From Epiperipatus broadwayi (Eukaryota; Onychophora; Udeonychophora; Euonychophora; Peripatidae): 64,000 nucleotides of DNA. Under the pieces are notes generated by a model that had not been told where the DNA came from, did not search any database, and worked only from the letters and a program-made list of their open reading frames with translations. Numbering within the stretch: position 1 is the stretch's first letter; each line of letters opens with the position of its first letter. Below are positions 12,219 through 26,275 of this stretch, one piece after another. Made by a program: the position numbers and the translations under genes. Location: contig JAQFVV010013397.1 in the NCBI GenBank assembly GCA_028023455.1, positions 1 to 64,000 on the forward strand. Direction: 5' to 3'.

Positions 12219-13640
12219 ATTTCAATTTTATACATTTTTAGCTTTGATATTTTCCAAGATCCCAATATAATAGCTGAATTTCTTGCCATAATTGCAATGA
12301 ACATTTTAAAAAATAGTAATAATAACAATTTTTATATTTTATTGTATATTAACAGTCAATAATATGTTTAAAAATACATATCTACAAATAACAAAGATTA
12401 TAGAAAGTATATAATTAACATAAAAAAGCCTTTTTTTGCCCTTTTCAATATGTCTCCAGAACACCACGATTTAAAATACATATAGCAACATCTATATCAA
12501 TACATGAAAGACAGATAAACAAATGGATATCTGACATGATCTATTATGTAATATTTATGCAATCATATTACAAAATTTATATTAATTGAATGGATATATA
12601 GCCACATATATTAATTAACTATCCATTCTTTATCCATTAACCACTTATCATTCAACTTAATGGATGTTTTTTATATATTCGTACAATTGTCTTTATTATA
12701 CATTATTGTATATTGTTTGAAATTTTTTTTAGAATGTAGTTTGTTTAACGGCCGAGACTAATCAGTGTATTTTATCACCAATCTTAAAACGTTTAACTGG
12801 CTATGAAACTAGATATGTTTGCTCTACTTCAATAATGAATCTACAGTACCAGCCGATAGTTCTTGGCATAAGCCTTCAAGTTGATAATCCAGTATGCTAA
12901 GTCAATTACACGCGAATCCGTAAAACCTATTGTTATGAATCAATTTATGTTTAGCAGCAACAAATGCTCCAACGATTATTATTGTTGTAAATACTAATAA
13001 TTTTACAACCTTATCTCTAACAATTAATTAATTGACAGCAAATAATGTTACCGAATACCTCATCAGCCGATGTACATACTGGGAAAAAATATGTACCATT
13101 CCCTCTGCACACTTCCATTGTTCTGGGTAGTATCTCATGTCAGGTTTTAATTAGCCAATAGCCTTTTAGTTTATCACAGAATGTAAATTTGAAATGTTCT
13201 AAGTTTGCCCGATAAATAACTGAAGTAATGAGGGAATAATAAAATATTAGTTTCATAGGAGTGTTATGCTAATCCTTCCATTATTAATGATAAAATAACA
13301 TTTTATTTAAAGAAAATTATATCTTCATAATTATCACAAGTTTCACTTTATAAATTTATTTTGTATTATTTTATAAAATAGTCAGATTGAAGACTATTTT
13401 AGTTGTATACAATTTTATTGTAAATATTTATTAAATTTTTGTGTTAGAAGAATATTATTAGTTGTTGTAAATAAATTTGTAAATTATTTTAAAATTTGTG
13501 ATTTCTGCGTGTTACTCATTGATTTTTTTCATTTTACACGCATGATTCATAAACAATAACTTAAAATATTATGTCTGCCACATGGCTTATAAAGATTTCT
13601 TTAAACATCATTTTATTACATTCAATTTATGACCAAGTGT
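12219..13640. other. Intron sequence, nothing recognised
   Basis: AT-rich, with no open frame or repeat partner found in this window. Confidence 0.45.
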
Positions 13641-13664
13641 GGTTAGCTGAGATCGCACCCGCCT

Positions 13665-14012
13665 TATGGGTGTGACAAGAATCTCGGCCTCAGGGTGGCC
13701 TTTGAGCATTCCATCATCAGATTTTCAATTGGATGGACAGTTGAAGAGTTAGAGTGTGGAGTAGATTAAAGCCTGACTATTAAAGTATAAGGATTGGCTA
13801 TCTTAATTTATATCTGAGCACTTATAGCATATATGTGTAGAGATGGTAATCTGGACCAACTGATGATTGCTGGTTTAGCATGAAATACGTATATTGGTGA
13901 TTATTTCTCTTTTCAACATGTATGTGTTCAGGTGTATCAGTGTTATAAGATAGTGTGGAGAGTGGTGGGTCGTGTAAAAGTCTGTGCTCATATATCTTAT
14001 ATTACCTATGCT
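13665..14012 (+). repeat. Dispersed repeat/SINE family II, copy
   Basis: Partner of 9262-9612. The first 100 bases are close (ggtgtgacaagaatctcgg, cctttgagcattccatcatc) and the match continues to about 14012. Confidence 0.65.
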
Positions 14013-14291
14013 TATTTTTAAATTTCATTTATTCAGTAAGTTTTACAGGGTAGGAATTGTTGAAGTATTTAAGTGACTGTTGTTATGATTGTTTATAATA
14101 ATAGTTGAATATAATATAAAATCCGTTATCATATCTGACAACAGGGTATTAGTTATTTATTTGATTCATAATTTTATAGTAGGAGAACCTGAGATAATTA
14201 TTATTGTTAATTGATATTACGATGGTAGTACTATTATTTAAGCCAATAAACATCACATGACCACCACATCTTATGTTTGTGTATAACTGCT

Positions 14292-14505
14292 GTTAAAACA
14301 GGCAAAACTCACTATATGTATTGCCACACACAGCAAGCTAGAGTAATCAATGAATGCCAAAAAGCTTGTGCATAAAATTCCTATCTAGTGCCTACTCATC
14401 CAATATCCCCAGCCTAGTTTCTGGCTTGTGGCCTTCTGGCATCCATTGATTACTCTAGCTTGCTGTGTGTGGCAATACATATAGTAAGTTTTTTCCCGTT
14501 TTAGT
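14292..14505. mobile_element. Hairpin copy of the foldback family
   Basis: Arms of about 60 bases: gcaaaactcactatatgtat and cacagcaagctagagtaatc on the left, inverted at 14450-14495. The loop carries the family core ttgtgcataaaattcctatc and the segment ctactcatccaatatcccca. Confidence 0.8.
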
Positions 14506-16145
14506 ACTATTGTTATTAAAATTATTTAGGCGGATTATAATTTTTTTTATTTTTAAAAATGAAAAGTAAAATTATTAGATATTATTTTATTAAAAATTTT
14601 TTATTTAGTTTATTAATTTTATAGATATAATAAACACCTACACACTTCCCCATTCTTTTTAAATTCACTTAAATAAAGATATAATAAAAGACAAATGCCC
14701 CCCCCCCCCCAAGATGCATTTCGTGCTGAACCAGCACTCATCGGTTGGCCCAGGTCACTATCTCTTATATATATCTTTATTATATGCAAAGTATTTAGAG
14801 TAAATTGTTATATTTTCATTTACCATTGTCAAACTTCCTCCACTCACAACTTTGACGCCATCCATTTCAGACAAATACACTAATGATTATTACTAATCAT
14901 TTTCGAAACTAGAGATTATCTCTAGCACAGATAGAAACTTTAAACCTCAGTTAAAAGATTAATACATCTGATTTTTTATTTATTTTACACACACGTTTTG
15001 TAATAATTATTTATTATTATACTAAATATTATTAGATGTGTATTTTAAAAGTCAGGAGAATATTATAAGTAGTATTATGAAGTAAATCTTAGAGATAACA
15101 TTCTATGCCATTGAGAATATATTTTTGATGTATTCTTAATGTCTCTTGGATGTATCTTACTGAACGCTTCATGGTCAGAAGTTAAATATATTTAATAATT
15201 TGATGGAGTCTTATTGTGGTTGATTTATTTATTTATTGAGCTAGTTATCAATTAAGACATATTAGAAATAATTATTGATTAATGATATTATTAGAACTCT
15301 GTGAATTTATTATAGACATAAGTTTATTAATTTTATTTAATAAATTTCTATTTCAACAATTAAAAGATATTATTAAGTAAATATTATGTTTGAGCTTGTC
15401 CATAGGTTGATTGATTTTACAGTAATTATTTAAGTAACCTAATTAGATAGATTATTGTATTTTGGTTAGCTGGATTCACGTTCAGTAGTTTAATCCTGAG
15501 AGAGAGTGTACAATATATATGTGTGTGTATTTTATATGTGTAAAATAGTTGAAACCTTAATTGTATATATTTGAATAGTCTAGTTCTGGTGATGACTGCA
15601 GGGCAGTTGAAACTGTAAGCAAGGATGATAGATTATATATTAAATAGCATTGTAATGTGTTAAATAAGGGTTGATGAGCAAAGATGTTACTAGGTAACAC
15701 CATCAAGCTCTAAATAACTGACAAAAAGCTTAGTATCGAGGGTGAATGCAGTCGCATGGCTCTATATAAATAGCATGCATATTTGTAATAAATTTAATAT
15801 AGTAAAATTTTGTATTAAATATTTAATCAATCATTTATTTATTTAAAAAAAAATATTTTAAAGAAAGTTACTATTTTAGACACTTTCACAGTTCTTTTAT
15901 TAAAACAACAAAAGAGAAAAAGATATGTAAAAAGTCACTATTTAAAGTTCATCAATTCACATCAGTATAAACTGCATCAGCATTATTATAAGGTGAATAA
16001 AACAATGGCTATTTAATGGAATAACAGTTCACATTATAAAAATTCATCACAAGTTTTATAATTATTTTATTGATTATTTAATAATGAAGAGATTTTAATC
16101 AAAATTGTTGATGCCAATTTAAAATAAAAAGAATCATATTGTTGT
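14506..16145. other. Intron sequence with a C12 tract
   Basis: A run of about 12 C lies at 14699-14710, followed by a short family II-like fragment (tgctgaaccagcactcatcg). The rest is AT-rich, with a weak hammerhead-like string near 15588 (see rejected items). Confidence 0.4.
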
Positions 16146-16443
16146 AAACAATGAGGATTGCCAATTCCTCAACAAGCTTTGTAATAAATGCTTAGCCAGA
16201 TCCAACACTTAAAATATCTCTGTCGGGAACCCCCCCAACCCCTGAGGATTGCCAATTCCTCAACAAGCTTTGTAATAAATGCTTAGCCAGATCCAGCACT
16301 TAAAATATCTTTGTCATGAACCCCCCCAACCCTTGACCATGGTTTTGTGCTTTGGCACTCCTCAGACAGAGATATTTTAAGTGCTGGCTCTGGCTAAGCA
16401 TTTATTACAAAGCTTGTTGAGGAATTGGCAATCCTCATTGTTT
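16146..16443. mobile_element. Foldback element with a tandemly duplicated left arm
   Basis: Left arm aaacaatgaggattgccaat... at 16146-16240 is repeated at 16243-16325, each copy ending in a C7 run. The single right arm at about 16365-16443 is the inverse of both. No coding content. Confidence 0.85.
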
Positions 16444-16511
16444 AGAACTTACAAGCTTAAGAGATAGGATCATGTGATCTATGACTCTTATTTTGACTAT
16501 TTATAATCATA

Positions 16512-19500
16512 TTGTTGTATTTTGTAAAAATTTATACAAGTTTGCACACTCCAGAAAAACTTGAAAATATTACAAAGATTTATTTAGATCACGAACTGAT
16601 AAGTGGTAAATTCAATTAAAGAATTGATCAATAAATTCCAAAAAAAATTTGCTGATTACAAATATTTCTTGATAGAGAACTATTTAATTAATTATAGACC
16701 TAAATACCGTACTGTATATGGAGAAAGTAATTAATTGTGTGAGTAATCAGAAAGCTATAAAAAGTGTAATCGACAAAATGCTTGGTTCATTTCCAGTGCA
16801 TTTTTTCAGTGAGTGTACCTTGAGGACTGTTGCAGAGACAGAAGCTGTAAGAAGCTTAAAGCGATGGTAACGGTGCTATATGACAAAGCCGGATGTGTTC
16901 ATGTACTGCTGAACTGGATGGAGGCCAAAATTTATGGAATACCAAGGCCAATGGAAACCATCTTTGAAGCAGCAGTCTTAAAATGCATTGAGGTAAGTGA
17001 ATCATAGATATCTACAGAGATATTGGTTTTGTGAATGAAGCAGACTGTTCACTATTGTTATTATATTAATGTATATTTGTTTACTGGAAACCCAGTCATA
17101 TTTGGGTCACAGCAAATTATTGACTCAGTCACATTTTGAAACTGTGAATAAGCTTAAAAAACTAACTTATTGGAAATCACCATCGAACCTGTGAGTAGTG
17201 AATAGATTCTGACTACACAATAAACTTAGTCGAAGTAGAGAAAAACTGGGTGAAAATGGAAATGCCACTCAATGAAATGCCATCGCAGTAACCATAGAAC
17301 TTGTGATTTTACACAAAATGCAGACAATGGAAGATAAATTTCTCAAATTTTCTGCAAGTATACATGATGCAATATGTTGAAAATTAGGAAATAAAAAACT
17401 TGTGCAGTCATCATTAGAAGCTGAGTCCCACCATGCATGTGCAGTCAAGTTTAGCAACAGTTTTGAAATGAACATTTTTAGAGTCAAAAACCAGGAAAAG
17501 TGAAGTCCAAGTTGAAGGGGGAAAAAAGGAACCAAGTTGGCAAAGGATTGCAACATGGATTTTTCTGGAGTGAATGGAGATGTTTTTTTTGTAAAAATTT
17601 ATATAAGTTTGTTCACTCCAGAAAAACTTGAAAATATTAGAAAGATTTATTTAGATTGCAAACTGATAAGCAATAAATTTAATTAAAGAATTTACGTAAT
17701 TGTTATTGATAAATTTCAAGAAATATTTGCTGATTACAAATATTTCATGATAAAAGAACCATTTAATTAATTATAGACCTAAATACCTTATCATATATGG
17801 AGAAAGTAATTAATTGTGTGAGTAATCAGTAAGCTGTAAGAAGTGTAAGCAACAAAGTGCTTGGTTCATTTCCCATGCATTTTTCCAGTAAGTGTAATGT
17901 GAAAACAGTTTCAAAGATGGACGCTGTAAGGAGCTTAAAGGGATAGTCACAGTGCTACACAACTAATCCAGATGCATTTCTGTACAGCTGAACTGGACAG
18001 AGGCCAAAGTGTATGGGAACCATCTTTGAAGCAGCAATCTTAAAGCTTGAAGTATCCATATGCATGTCTATATACATTAGGACATGATGTTATTAAGTAA
18101 TCAGAATAGCGAATAGTCTGCAACAACTCCATTTTTACAGTTCGCTAGAGTTCAATTCCCATGATGTTCCTTCAAGCTGGCTGCTACAAAAACGGTTCAC
18201 AATGGGTATACATTTGCCCCAGTCCAGTTTAACTATACACGAACTCTTTATAGTAAGCACTGCGACTGACCTTAAGCTCCTTACAGCTTCTGTCTCTGCA
18301 ACAGTCTACTTCACTTGAAAACTGCTGGAAAGTCAACTCTTTATTCAGCTGCTATCCAGATGGTTTCCTCAGGCTGTGGTCTCCTTCAGCTATACCCATG
18401 AACTACATTTCCACTGGGCACTGGAATTGAACAGTAACTCTACTGTAGATGCACTCAATACTGTCTGCTACTCTCAACTACACTGCTAGACATCTACTGC
18501 TATTGTACTCCAAATATGGCTGCTAATAACTGCCTTACTCTACATAGTTGTTACATTGTCTTTTATTGCTTGCTGATAACTGTAGCAATTAATCCTTGTC
18601 CAATCAGTAATGTCATTTATCCAGAAACATTTGCAATCAGCAAATATCTTTTCGAATTATCATCCGCCATTACATTACTTAACTTCCTCTGTTATCAACG
18701 CGTGATCTACAACAGCCACTCGAACAAATTCTAGTTTTTCTGGAGTGCACAAACATGTCTGCCATTTTACAAAACACTACACCTCTATCCACTCCAGAAA
18801 AACCCTTGTTGCTATTCCTTGGTGTTTTGTTGTTGTTTTTCTATTCCTGCTTTGATGAAACATATTTCCTGTTATTTCCAAACTTACAGTGTTGTTATAT
18901 CATGTAGACTTGCTATTCACTTCTGTTATTAATGTTACTAACTGGGATTTCATTTTTCACCAGGTTTCTCCATCTATAGCTAACTTGTTGCAATGCAAAA
19001 CTTATTCGCTACTCACAGGTTCCAAATGTGACTGCGTCATTGAAGTATCCATATGCATGTCTATATACATTAGGACACGATGTTATTAAGTAATCAGAAT
19101 AGCAAATAGTCTGCAACAACTCTATTTCTACAGTTCACTAAAGTTCAATTGCCACGATGTTCCTTCAAGCTGGCTGCTACAAAAACGGTTTACAATGGGC
19201 ATACATTTGCCCAGTCCAGTTTAACTATACACAAACTCTTCATAGTAAGCACTGTGACTGACCTTAAGCTCCTTACAGCTTCCGTCTCTGCAACAGTCTA
19301 CTTCACTTGAAACCACTGGAAACCCAACTCTTTATTCAGCTGCTATCCAGATGGTTTCCTCAGGCTGTAGTCTCCTTCAACTATACCTGTGAACTACATT
19401 TCCACTGGGCACTGGAATTGAACAGTAACGCTACTGTAGATGCACTCAATACTGTCTGCGACCCTCAACTACACTGCTAGACATACTGCTATTGTACTCC

Positions 19501-19792
19501 AAATATGGCTGCTAATAACTGTTTTACTCTACGTAGTTGTTACAGTGTCTTTTATTGCTTGCTGATAACTGTAGCAATTGATCCTTGTCCAATCAGGTAA
19601 CGTCTTTTATCCAGAAACATTTGCAATCAGCAAATATCTCTTGAAATTATCATCCGCCATTATGTTACTTAACTTCCTCTGTTATCAGTGCGCAATCTAC
19701 AAAAGCCACTTGAACAAATTCTAGTTTTTCTGGAGTGCACAAACATGTCTGCAATTTTACAAAACACTACAAAGCTCATTGAGAGAAATGAA
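16512..19792. mobile_element. Composite of four related repeats in inverted pairs
   Basis: Two plus copies (16512-17010 and 17575-18050) share cactccagaaaaacttgaaa and gctgtaagaagcttaaag. Two minus copies (18055-18780 and 19045-19790) match each other closely over about 730 bases. The minus copies end in tttttctggagtgcacaaac, the inverse of the plus starts, so the block has terminal inverted repeats. It is probably a non-autonomous DNA element duplicated around itself. No transposase recognised; open frames here are short and not conserved. Confidence 0.7.
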
Positions 19793-20019
19793 TTAGTGTA
19801 TATTCATTTCTCCATCACCCAGTCATAGTTGGGGACACAGCACATATACATTTATAAAAGGGATGGGTGAAAACCTAGAGTGATAGATGTAAAAATTCTG
19901 GAGATTAAGTTCCACTGATCATATCCATATCTGTTGCTTTTAGCATCTAAACTTTTTATACATTCCCAAGATATAAATTATATTATTTCTTTTATAGAAA
20001 GAATTAAATAGAATTATGA

Positions 20020-22440
20020 AAGTTAATAAACAATATCGTTGAACTATGAAAAAGTTAAAGAAAAGTTAAAAATGTTGGTGGCTGAAGGGGTTTTAACTCA
20101 TGTAGATAAGGCAGAATAGGCTATACCCATAGTGCTAATAATTAAACCTAATGGGAAAATCAGAAGGTGCAATGATTACTGAGAGATCATTAATAAATAT
20201 TTAAATAAAGGTGCATACTTGGTCCCAATGTAAGAGAAATTTTAGCAAATATGTCTAATGCAAAGTTTTTTGCCAAATTGGATTTCAACTTTTCATACCA
20301 GAAAATTAAAGTTACAAACAAAACAACAAAACTATTTGATGTCAACCATACAGTTTGGACTGTTCAAACGTAATCATTTACTGTTTGGAATTATAACAAC
20401 ACCATAACATTTTCCAGGCCAAGTTAAACTTATTATTACAAGGGTTAAAGGATAATACCTTATTATGATGACATTTTGATAGCAAATTATTAGGGGAGAA
20501 AATATTAAAAGTCTGTAATAAATTAAGTAAGGTGAGAATTAAGTTAAACCATGCAAAGTGTATATGGGAGACCCAAGGATTAAAATTTCTGGGTCACAAC
20601 ATTTCTGATAAAGGACGATATCCTTTAGCAGATAAAGTCAGGATTGTCTAAAATGCTGAAAGGCCAAATAACAGCTTCAGGAATTTTTAGACCTAGTTAA
20701 TTTCTTCAAGCCATTTTTAAAAAATAAGGTGATGGAAGCAAAACCATTGCATGAGTTATTGCATAGAGATCAAAATTGGGTTTAATCAGAAACTCAAGAC
20801 AGGGCTTTTGGAAAATGAAAAAGCTGTTATCATCAGACATGTTGTTGGCACATTTTGACAGTGAGCATAAAGTTAGTTCTATTGATATATCAGACTGGGG
20901 GTGGAGGCTGTAGTAGCTCACCCTATAAATAATAATGAGTGGCCTGTTGTGTATACATCCGGAATATTGTTAAAAGCAAGAATAATTACAGTCAAATTGA
21001 CAAAGAAGCTATGGTGATCATATTTGCAGTGAAAAATATCATGTTTGTTTTCGCACATAGTCTTGAAATTATTACTGATAAATAAGCCTTTGTTGGGGGC
21101 ACTAAGTCTGCATAGTTGCAGTGGCAGAATATGTTAGCTGCATATGATTTTTCATTAAAATATAAATGAGAAAAATCTTGCATGCAGCCATGTTGTCAAG
21201 ATTTCCAGATAGCCAAAAGACATGCAATAGTGAGTTTGAAGTTAATTATATTAATAGCATGTATTCACAAGTGTTAAATAGTAGTACAGTCCAGAAAAAG
21301 CATAAGATATTGTGAAGAATTCGATTGAAAAGGGCTGGCCTAAAATGACCTGATTATTTGGTAGTGGGATTTTGGGCAAATAGAGCAGTTATTTTTGTAG
21401 AGGTGTTTAATAATGGGGTATAATGTAGTTTGCTATATTGCCTACAGAGAGGGATAAAGTTTTAAAGCTTCTCCAATAAGGGCATTCTGTCAAAGTGCAT
21501 ACAAGCATACAAAAACTTTGGCATGTAGCTATATCAGCTAACTGCAAATTAATATAGATATCATAAACTATATTAAAAGTTGTTCCATGTGTCTGTCAAA
21601 AAGTGCATCACCATCAAAATGTTTTGTATCCTTGATGGCAGCAACAAAAGCATGGAATAGAGTGCATACTGATCTTGGAAGGCCAGCAAATGAAAAAATT
21701 CTGCTGATAATTACAGACACACCTCAAGATGAATAGAAGGGCATATAGTGAAAGATATGAATACCCTGAAGACAATTCAGTGTTTGAAGTTGGTTTGCTC
21801 AATGCATGGTTTTCCAAAAATGGTTTTATCAGAATTAAGACAGTTTTTAGTACCTGTGAGATTCATATGTTTGCATGCCTTTCATATTACCCTCAGTCAA
21901 AAGGATTAGCAGAGAATGTGGTACAGAAAATCATGAGAAGTATAACAATATAGAAATATAAGATGCATTGCAGACATTTTATACCACCATTTAAAACTAT
22001 CTACAATGACAGGAACATCTCCAGCAGAATTAATGTGTGGACATAAATTAAGGTCTGAATTGGCAGTTTAGAATTCTAATGAAAACATCAGTGTTCCAAT
22101 TGTCAAGCCAAGTAAATATTTTGGAGTGGTGGGCCTGTAAAGAGTGATATGATACAGAAAAACTGAATCAAAGAGATAATAGACAAAAAATCCAAATATA
22201 TGTGGGTAGTGGTATTAATGGTTTAAAGTACAGACACCACATGAACCATATAAGAAGAAGAGAGCCAGAGAAATTATAGGTGGAAATATTGCAAGATACA
22301 AATATGAAAAAGAAGGAGAGTGATGAAAAAAGCAATATAGGAAGAAAAACAGAGGAAAACCCGTCAATCAAGGAAACCAGTAATAAAATTGCAGCAGAAA
22401 TTCAAGCAAAACCAGAAAGATGAAAAGATTATGTGTAAGA
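20020..22440 (+). pseudogene. Dead Ty3/gypsy pol (RT, RNase H, integrase remnants)
   Basis: Conceptual translation with many stops and shifts gives an RT start (VAEGVLTHVDKAE, IKPNGKIRRCNDY), the RT tail (DPRIKISGSQHF-like, DLVNFFKPFL), an RNase H-like stretch around 20950-21180 and an integrase end at 21729-21953 (YYPQSKGLAENVVQKIMRS, the usual PxHPQxxGxxE region). The order is that of Ty3/gypsy pol. No LTR or primer-binding site was found at either side, so the copy looks truncated and long inactive. It lies antisense to the host gene within the 23.7-kb intron. Confidence 0.8.
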
Positions 22441-22689
22441 AAGGATTTCAAGGAATGAGGTGAGTAATTGTAGTATTTTAATTTCAATAAATATTTTCTC
22501 TTTCAAGACAATTTTATTTGACCTACGATTAAATACAAAGAAAGACGGATATAAAAAATCAGCAAGATGCAACATAAGTGTTACTAAAATTCATTACCAT
22601 TTGGATGCAAGGTGTATAGATCATTCGTCTTGTCTATGTTCAAATACAAGTTTTAATAGCTTTGTTTTGGTGAGCTAGAAGTGAAGGAT

Positions 22690-25600
22690 TCTATTGTCCC
22701 TTGTTTATTTTCTAATGGTCTATTTTGGGGGTGATTGATCAGGTGATGTTTAAGCTAGTTGTGGGTTCCCAGGTTAGTATGGCCAGGTATGGGTCTGTCT
22801 CTGTCTTGTCTGTTTCTTGAATGTTTTCAATTAAGTTGAAAAAGCAGTTATTAAGTTCATCAGATGGTAACTTTTGAAAAATTACCTTGCATCTGGTTAA
22901 CCAGATGGCAAGTGACATTAAATCTGGACCATTATTTTTAATGTGTCTCTGAAAGTTGTGTCTTAGTCCTTGCCAGACTGGGAAAAGGCTAAGGACATGG
23001 TCAATATCTTCAGGGTTGGAGAGACAGAGGCAGCAAATAGGATCTATGTTGAAACCTCTTTTACTAAGGAATGTAGCGTGGAGAGGCTACCTAGATTAAA
23101 TTTTAAGAAGGAAACCTGTGTGTTTAGGTGCCAATTTTCATCTACAGGCTAGTTTACACAATTTTTTTTATGTTGATGAGGAGGTAGGTGTATCACTTCT
23201 GAATATTTGGGTTAGATAGGTTGAAAGTGTACCAACAGGTTATTTTTACTGAACATAGTCACACATGGTATGATGTTATCAAAAATGTTTGAGATCTGTG
23301 TTTGAACTCAGATGGAACTGCACCTAGGAGGAGGCAGTCTAACAGTGAGAAGAACTTGTTCTTTGGGGAGTAAACATTGGAAGGACCTGCAGTCAGAGTA
23401 TAGATTAAAGATTACATTATAAGTTCTCTGTATTGCAAATGCTTTTATTGAATGCAGTCCCAGTCCATTCATGTCTCTTGCCTTTTGGAGGGTGCACAGG
23501 CTGATGCATGATCTGTGCCCACCGCTACAGAGTCGAAGACAGTGGGATTCTACTTTTTTATGAAGGTTTCTGTGGGTTTAAAGCTCACAAGATAATATAT
23601 GATTTTGGGTAGTATAAGAGCTGAGGAGTGATACCTTTCCAAATGTGGTTATATATATATATATATTCTTGAAGACATGTTATAGTGATGTCTGTTTTGT
23701 TTAATAGTCTCCATTGTATTTCCATCCTTATTGCAGTGGGAGACAGGGACATGTTGAATCCCAGGAATGGCAGAGACATGGCCTGTAATGAACCTGTTAT
23801 TCTGTTAGCTGTTTAATGTTCCAAATTGCCAATTTGTTCCTGTTAATCATAAACCCATGTGTCCAGCCATAGTGGTGTAACAGGCTTTCAAGGATGTTTA
23901 TCTCTCCATGAGACTTGAGAAACAGTCCCACATCATCCATGTAGGATAAGTGGGAGATGTTTTATTAAGTAAAGGGATGGAAATCCCAGGGAGTGCATCG
24001 TCAATGCTCATAAGCAAGGGATTTACATAGATCATGAATAGGAGTGCACTTAATGGGGAGATCTGGGGGATGGAGATGTTGGATTTGAAACCAAGGGCAG
24101 TTATCTCATCCAGAGAGAAAAAAATCTCACAGTTAACAAGGAGATTCTTATCATCGAAATGTAAGCTGGAAAAACTTGGAAAGCCTCCAGTTCACCAAGT
24201 AGCACATCAATTTGGACAGATCAAAGGCTCAAGAAAAGTCAAGTTGAACTGTGACTGGCCAGGATTGTCTTGTTCTATGGACATGGTCAATGAGGATTCG
24301 AAATCAGCAGATAGCATCACTGATCAATGAACCTCTCTTGGCATATTGATATCTGGAAAGCTTTGGTATGATTTTCTCTTGAATTTTATCTTCTATGATG
24401 CTTTCAATAATTTTTGTTTAGAAAGGGGAAGCGTGGATATTGGCCTAATGTTATTTAGGTCAACAGGTAGATATTTTTAATAAATAAAAAGGATCACTGA
24501 TATAGGACAGATCCATGGAAGGTGTAAGTACCAGTTGCCAAGAGATCAATAGTACCCTTTGCTACATGTACGGTAAATTTTTCCAAGTGCATCAGAAGAA
24601 ATCTGGGGATTCCATGTATGCAGGGATGGGTGTGTTCAGAAAGGCTTTTGATTTTTGAACTGATATCAGCTTCAGTAATGCTGTGATATTTAATTAAATC
24701 ATTCATAATCTTATGTTATCTGGAAGCGGTTCCAATATGCTGTAGTTTGGTAAAATAAAAATTCCTAAATATTGTTAGTATAATGATGCCAGAGAAAATG
24801 TTACCATCAATGCACAAAGAGGTTGCATAATTTTTTTCCCATCCCCAGGACCCATCTAATGTAGCCTGGAGTCAGAAATCTTGTTGTTCCAGATAATTGA
24901 ATGCATGTTTAATTCAAATATATTCGTTCAAGGGTCATTCTGGTTTGTTTGTATGTGTGCTTTAGGCATATGATTTCAGGGATATTGTGTTCTGTAACTT
25001 GGAGGTGTTTAAGTTCAGATGTAATCCAGTCTAGTTCTGAAAGTAATCGTAAAAACCCTTTCTGATATCAGTTGTATTGGTTGAAAAATTGTTGTGTTTA
25101 AGAAGATATTTTATCACTGGAATGCTGGTAGATTCCATATCTGTTGCTCTTGAAAGGTGATGTAGATGTCTGAGATTAATTGGGGGACATGTTGTGCCTG
25201 TTGAGTAATCTCGTCATCAGAGAGAGGTAAGTCAGCATGTAAGATTGTAATTGCAATTTGATGGTAGCTTGAACTATGAGATGATCAGAAAAAGAAATAG
25301 GCCAGAGGTGCATTTCTATGAATGAATTTATTTCAGGAGAGTGAGTGAGCACTTCTGGTACAGAATGAGAAGGCTCCATCATGGCAGAGTGCCTCCCTAC
25401 TGTAAATGTTCCTGTTAACCATTTTTAAATATTTTTTCTCAAATATGGCCAAAAGGTGTGGTTAAAATCTGCAAGCCAGATAATTGGACAGGGGTTCAAT
25501 CTAATTACTATATTTATATTATATATAATTTTGTGTACTATTTGTTCATCTTTAACCAGATATACATTGACAAGAGTAAACAGAAATCCCCGGATTTGTA

Positions 25601-26275
25601 TAGTAGCAATAATGCAGTCGGTATCTATATAAGGAACTCCGAAGAAGTCAATGATGGAAATTTTTATTGATAAGAAGAGCAACACCAGCAGTAGCTAAGA
25701 TGGAGAAGGAGTATGTGAAGTGACCAAAGCTCTCAATTGTTTTTATTATTGTGGAGTCTATATGAAGATGGGAGTTTGGTTTCTGATAAACAAAGTACAT
25801 CCGGTTTTCAAAGTTTAAACCAATGTGAGATAGTGAAAGCCCTGTCTTTGGAGTTGAGACCCTGGATATTAAATGACATTATTGTGAATGACATTTTAAG
25901 TAGATTTCCTGTTGTCTTGCTCCTTAACAATAAGACTTGCAGTGCTCTGACTGGTTTTCTATGTTAGGCAGATGTCAGGATCAGTTGGGGAGACCCATAA
26001 TGTTAAGTCTTGGGGGACTATTTCCCAGAGACATCCTCATTATCTGATCTTAGAGATTCATCTTTCCATTTCTTGTGGTTGGGACTAGAATTGCTGTGTA
26101 CATCATCAGAAGTTGAGTTGGCTTCACTTGAGTAGCTGTTTCTTTCATTGTCACTGTCGTAAATGAAGGTTGTGGGTTGTATATTCCTATCCTGGCACTT
26201 TTTCCTTTTATACAGTATGGTGAAGTGTTTAGGAATGTGATCAAGCCCGGAGTCTGTCAGGCTGGCCATTTCATC
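22690..26275 (-). pseudogene. Dead non-LTR retrotransposon (LINE): ORF1 tail, EN, RT, Cys/His end
   Basis: Read on the minus strand from right to left. An acidic, Ser-rich ORF1-like tail (26269-26018) is followed by the endonuclease start at about 25920-25800 (MSFNIQGLNSKDRA, then KPDVLCLSETKL) and a later endonuclease motif at about 25465 (WLADFN, usually GDFN). The RT entry is near 24460 (NNIRPISTLP), the catalytic YMDD is near 23935 (HLSYMDDVGLF), and a C-terminal Cys/His segment is at about 23070-22970 (ICCLCLSNPEDIDHVL). Many stops and frameshifts show it is inactive. Sense orientation relative to the host gene. Clade not resolved. Confidence 0.85.

Noticed and set aside
15581-15625. Hammerhead-like string gtgatga-ctgcagggcag-ttgaaac
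   Set aside because: The first core base is wrong and the flanks do not pair as stem I, unlike the two PLE motifs; resemblance judged accidental.
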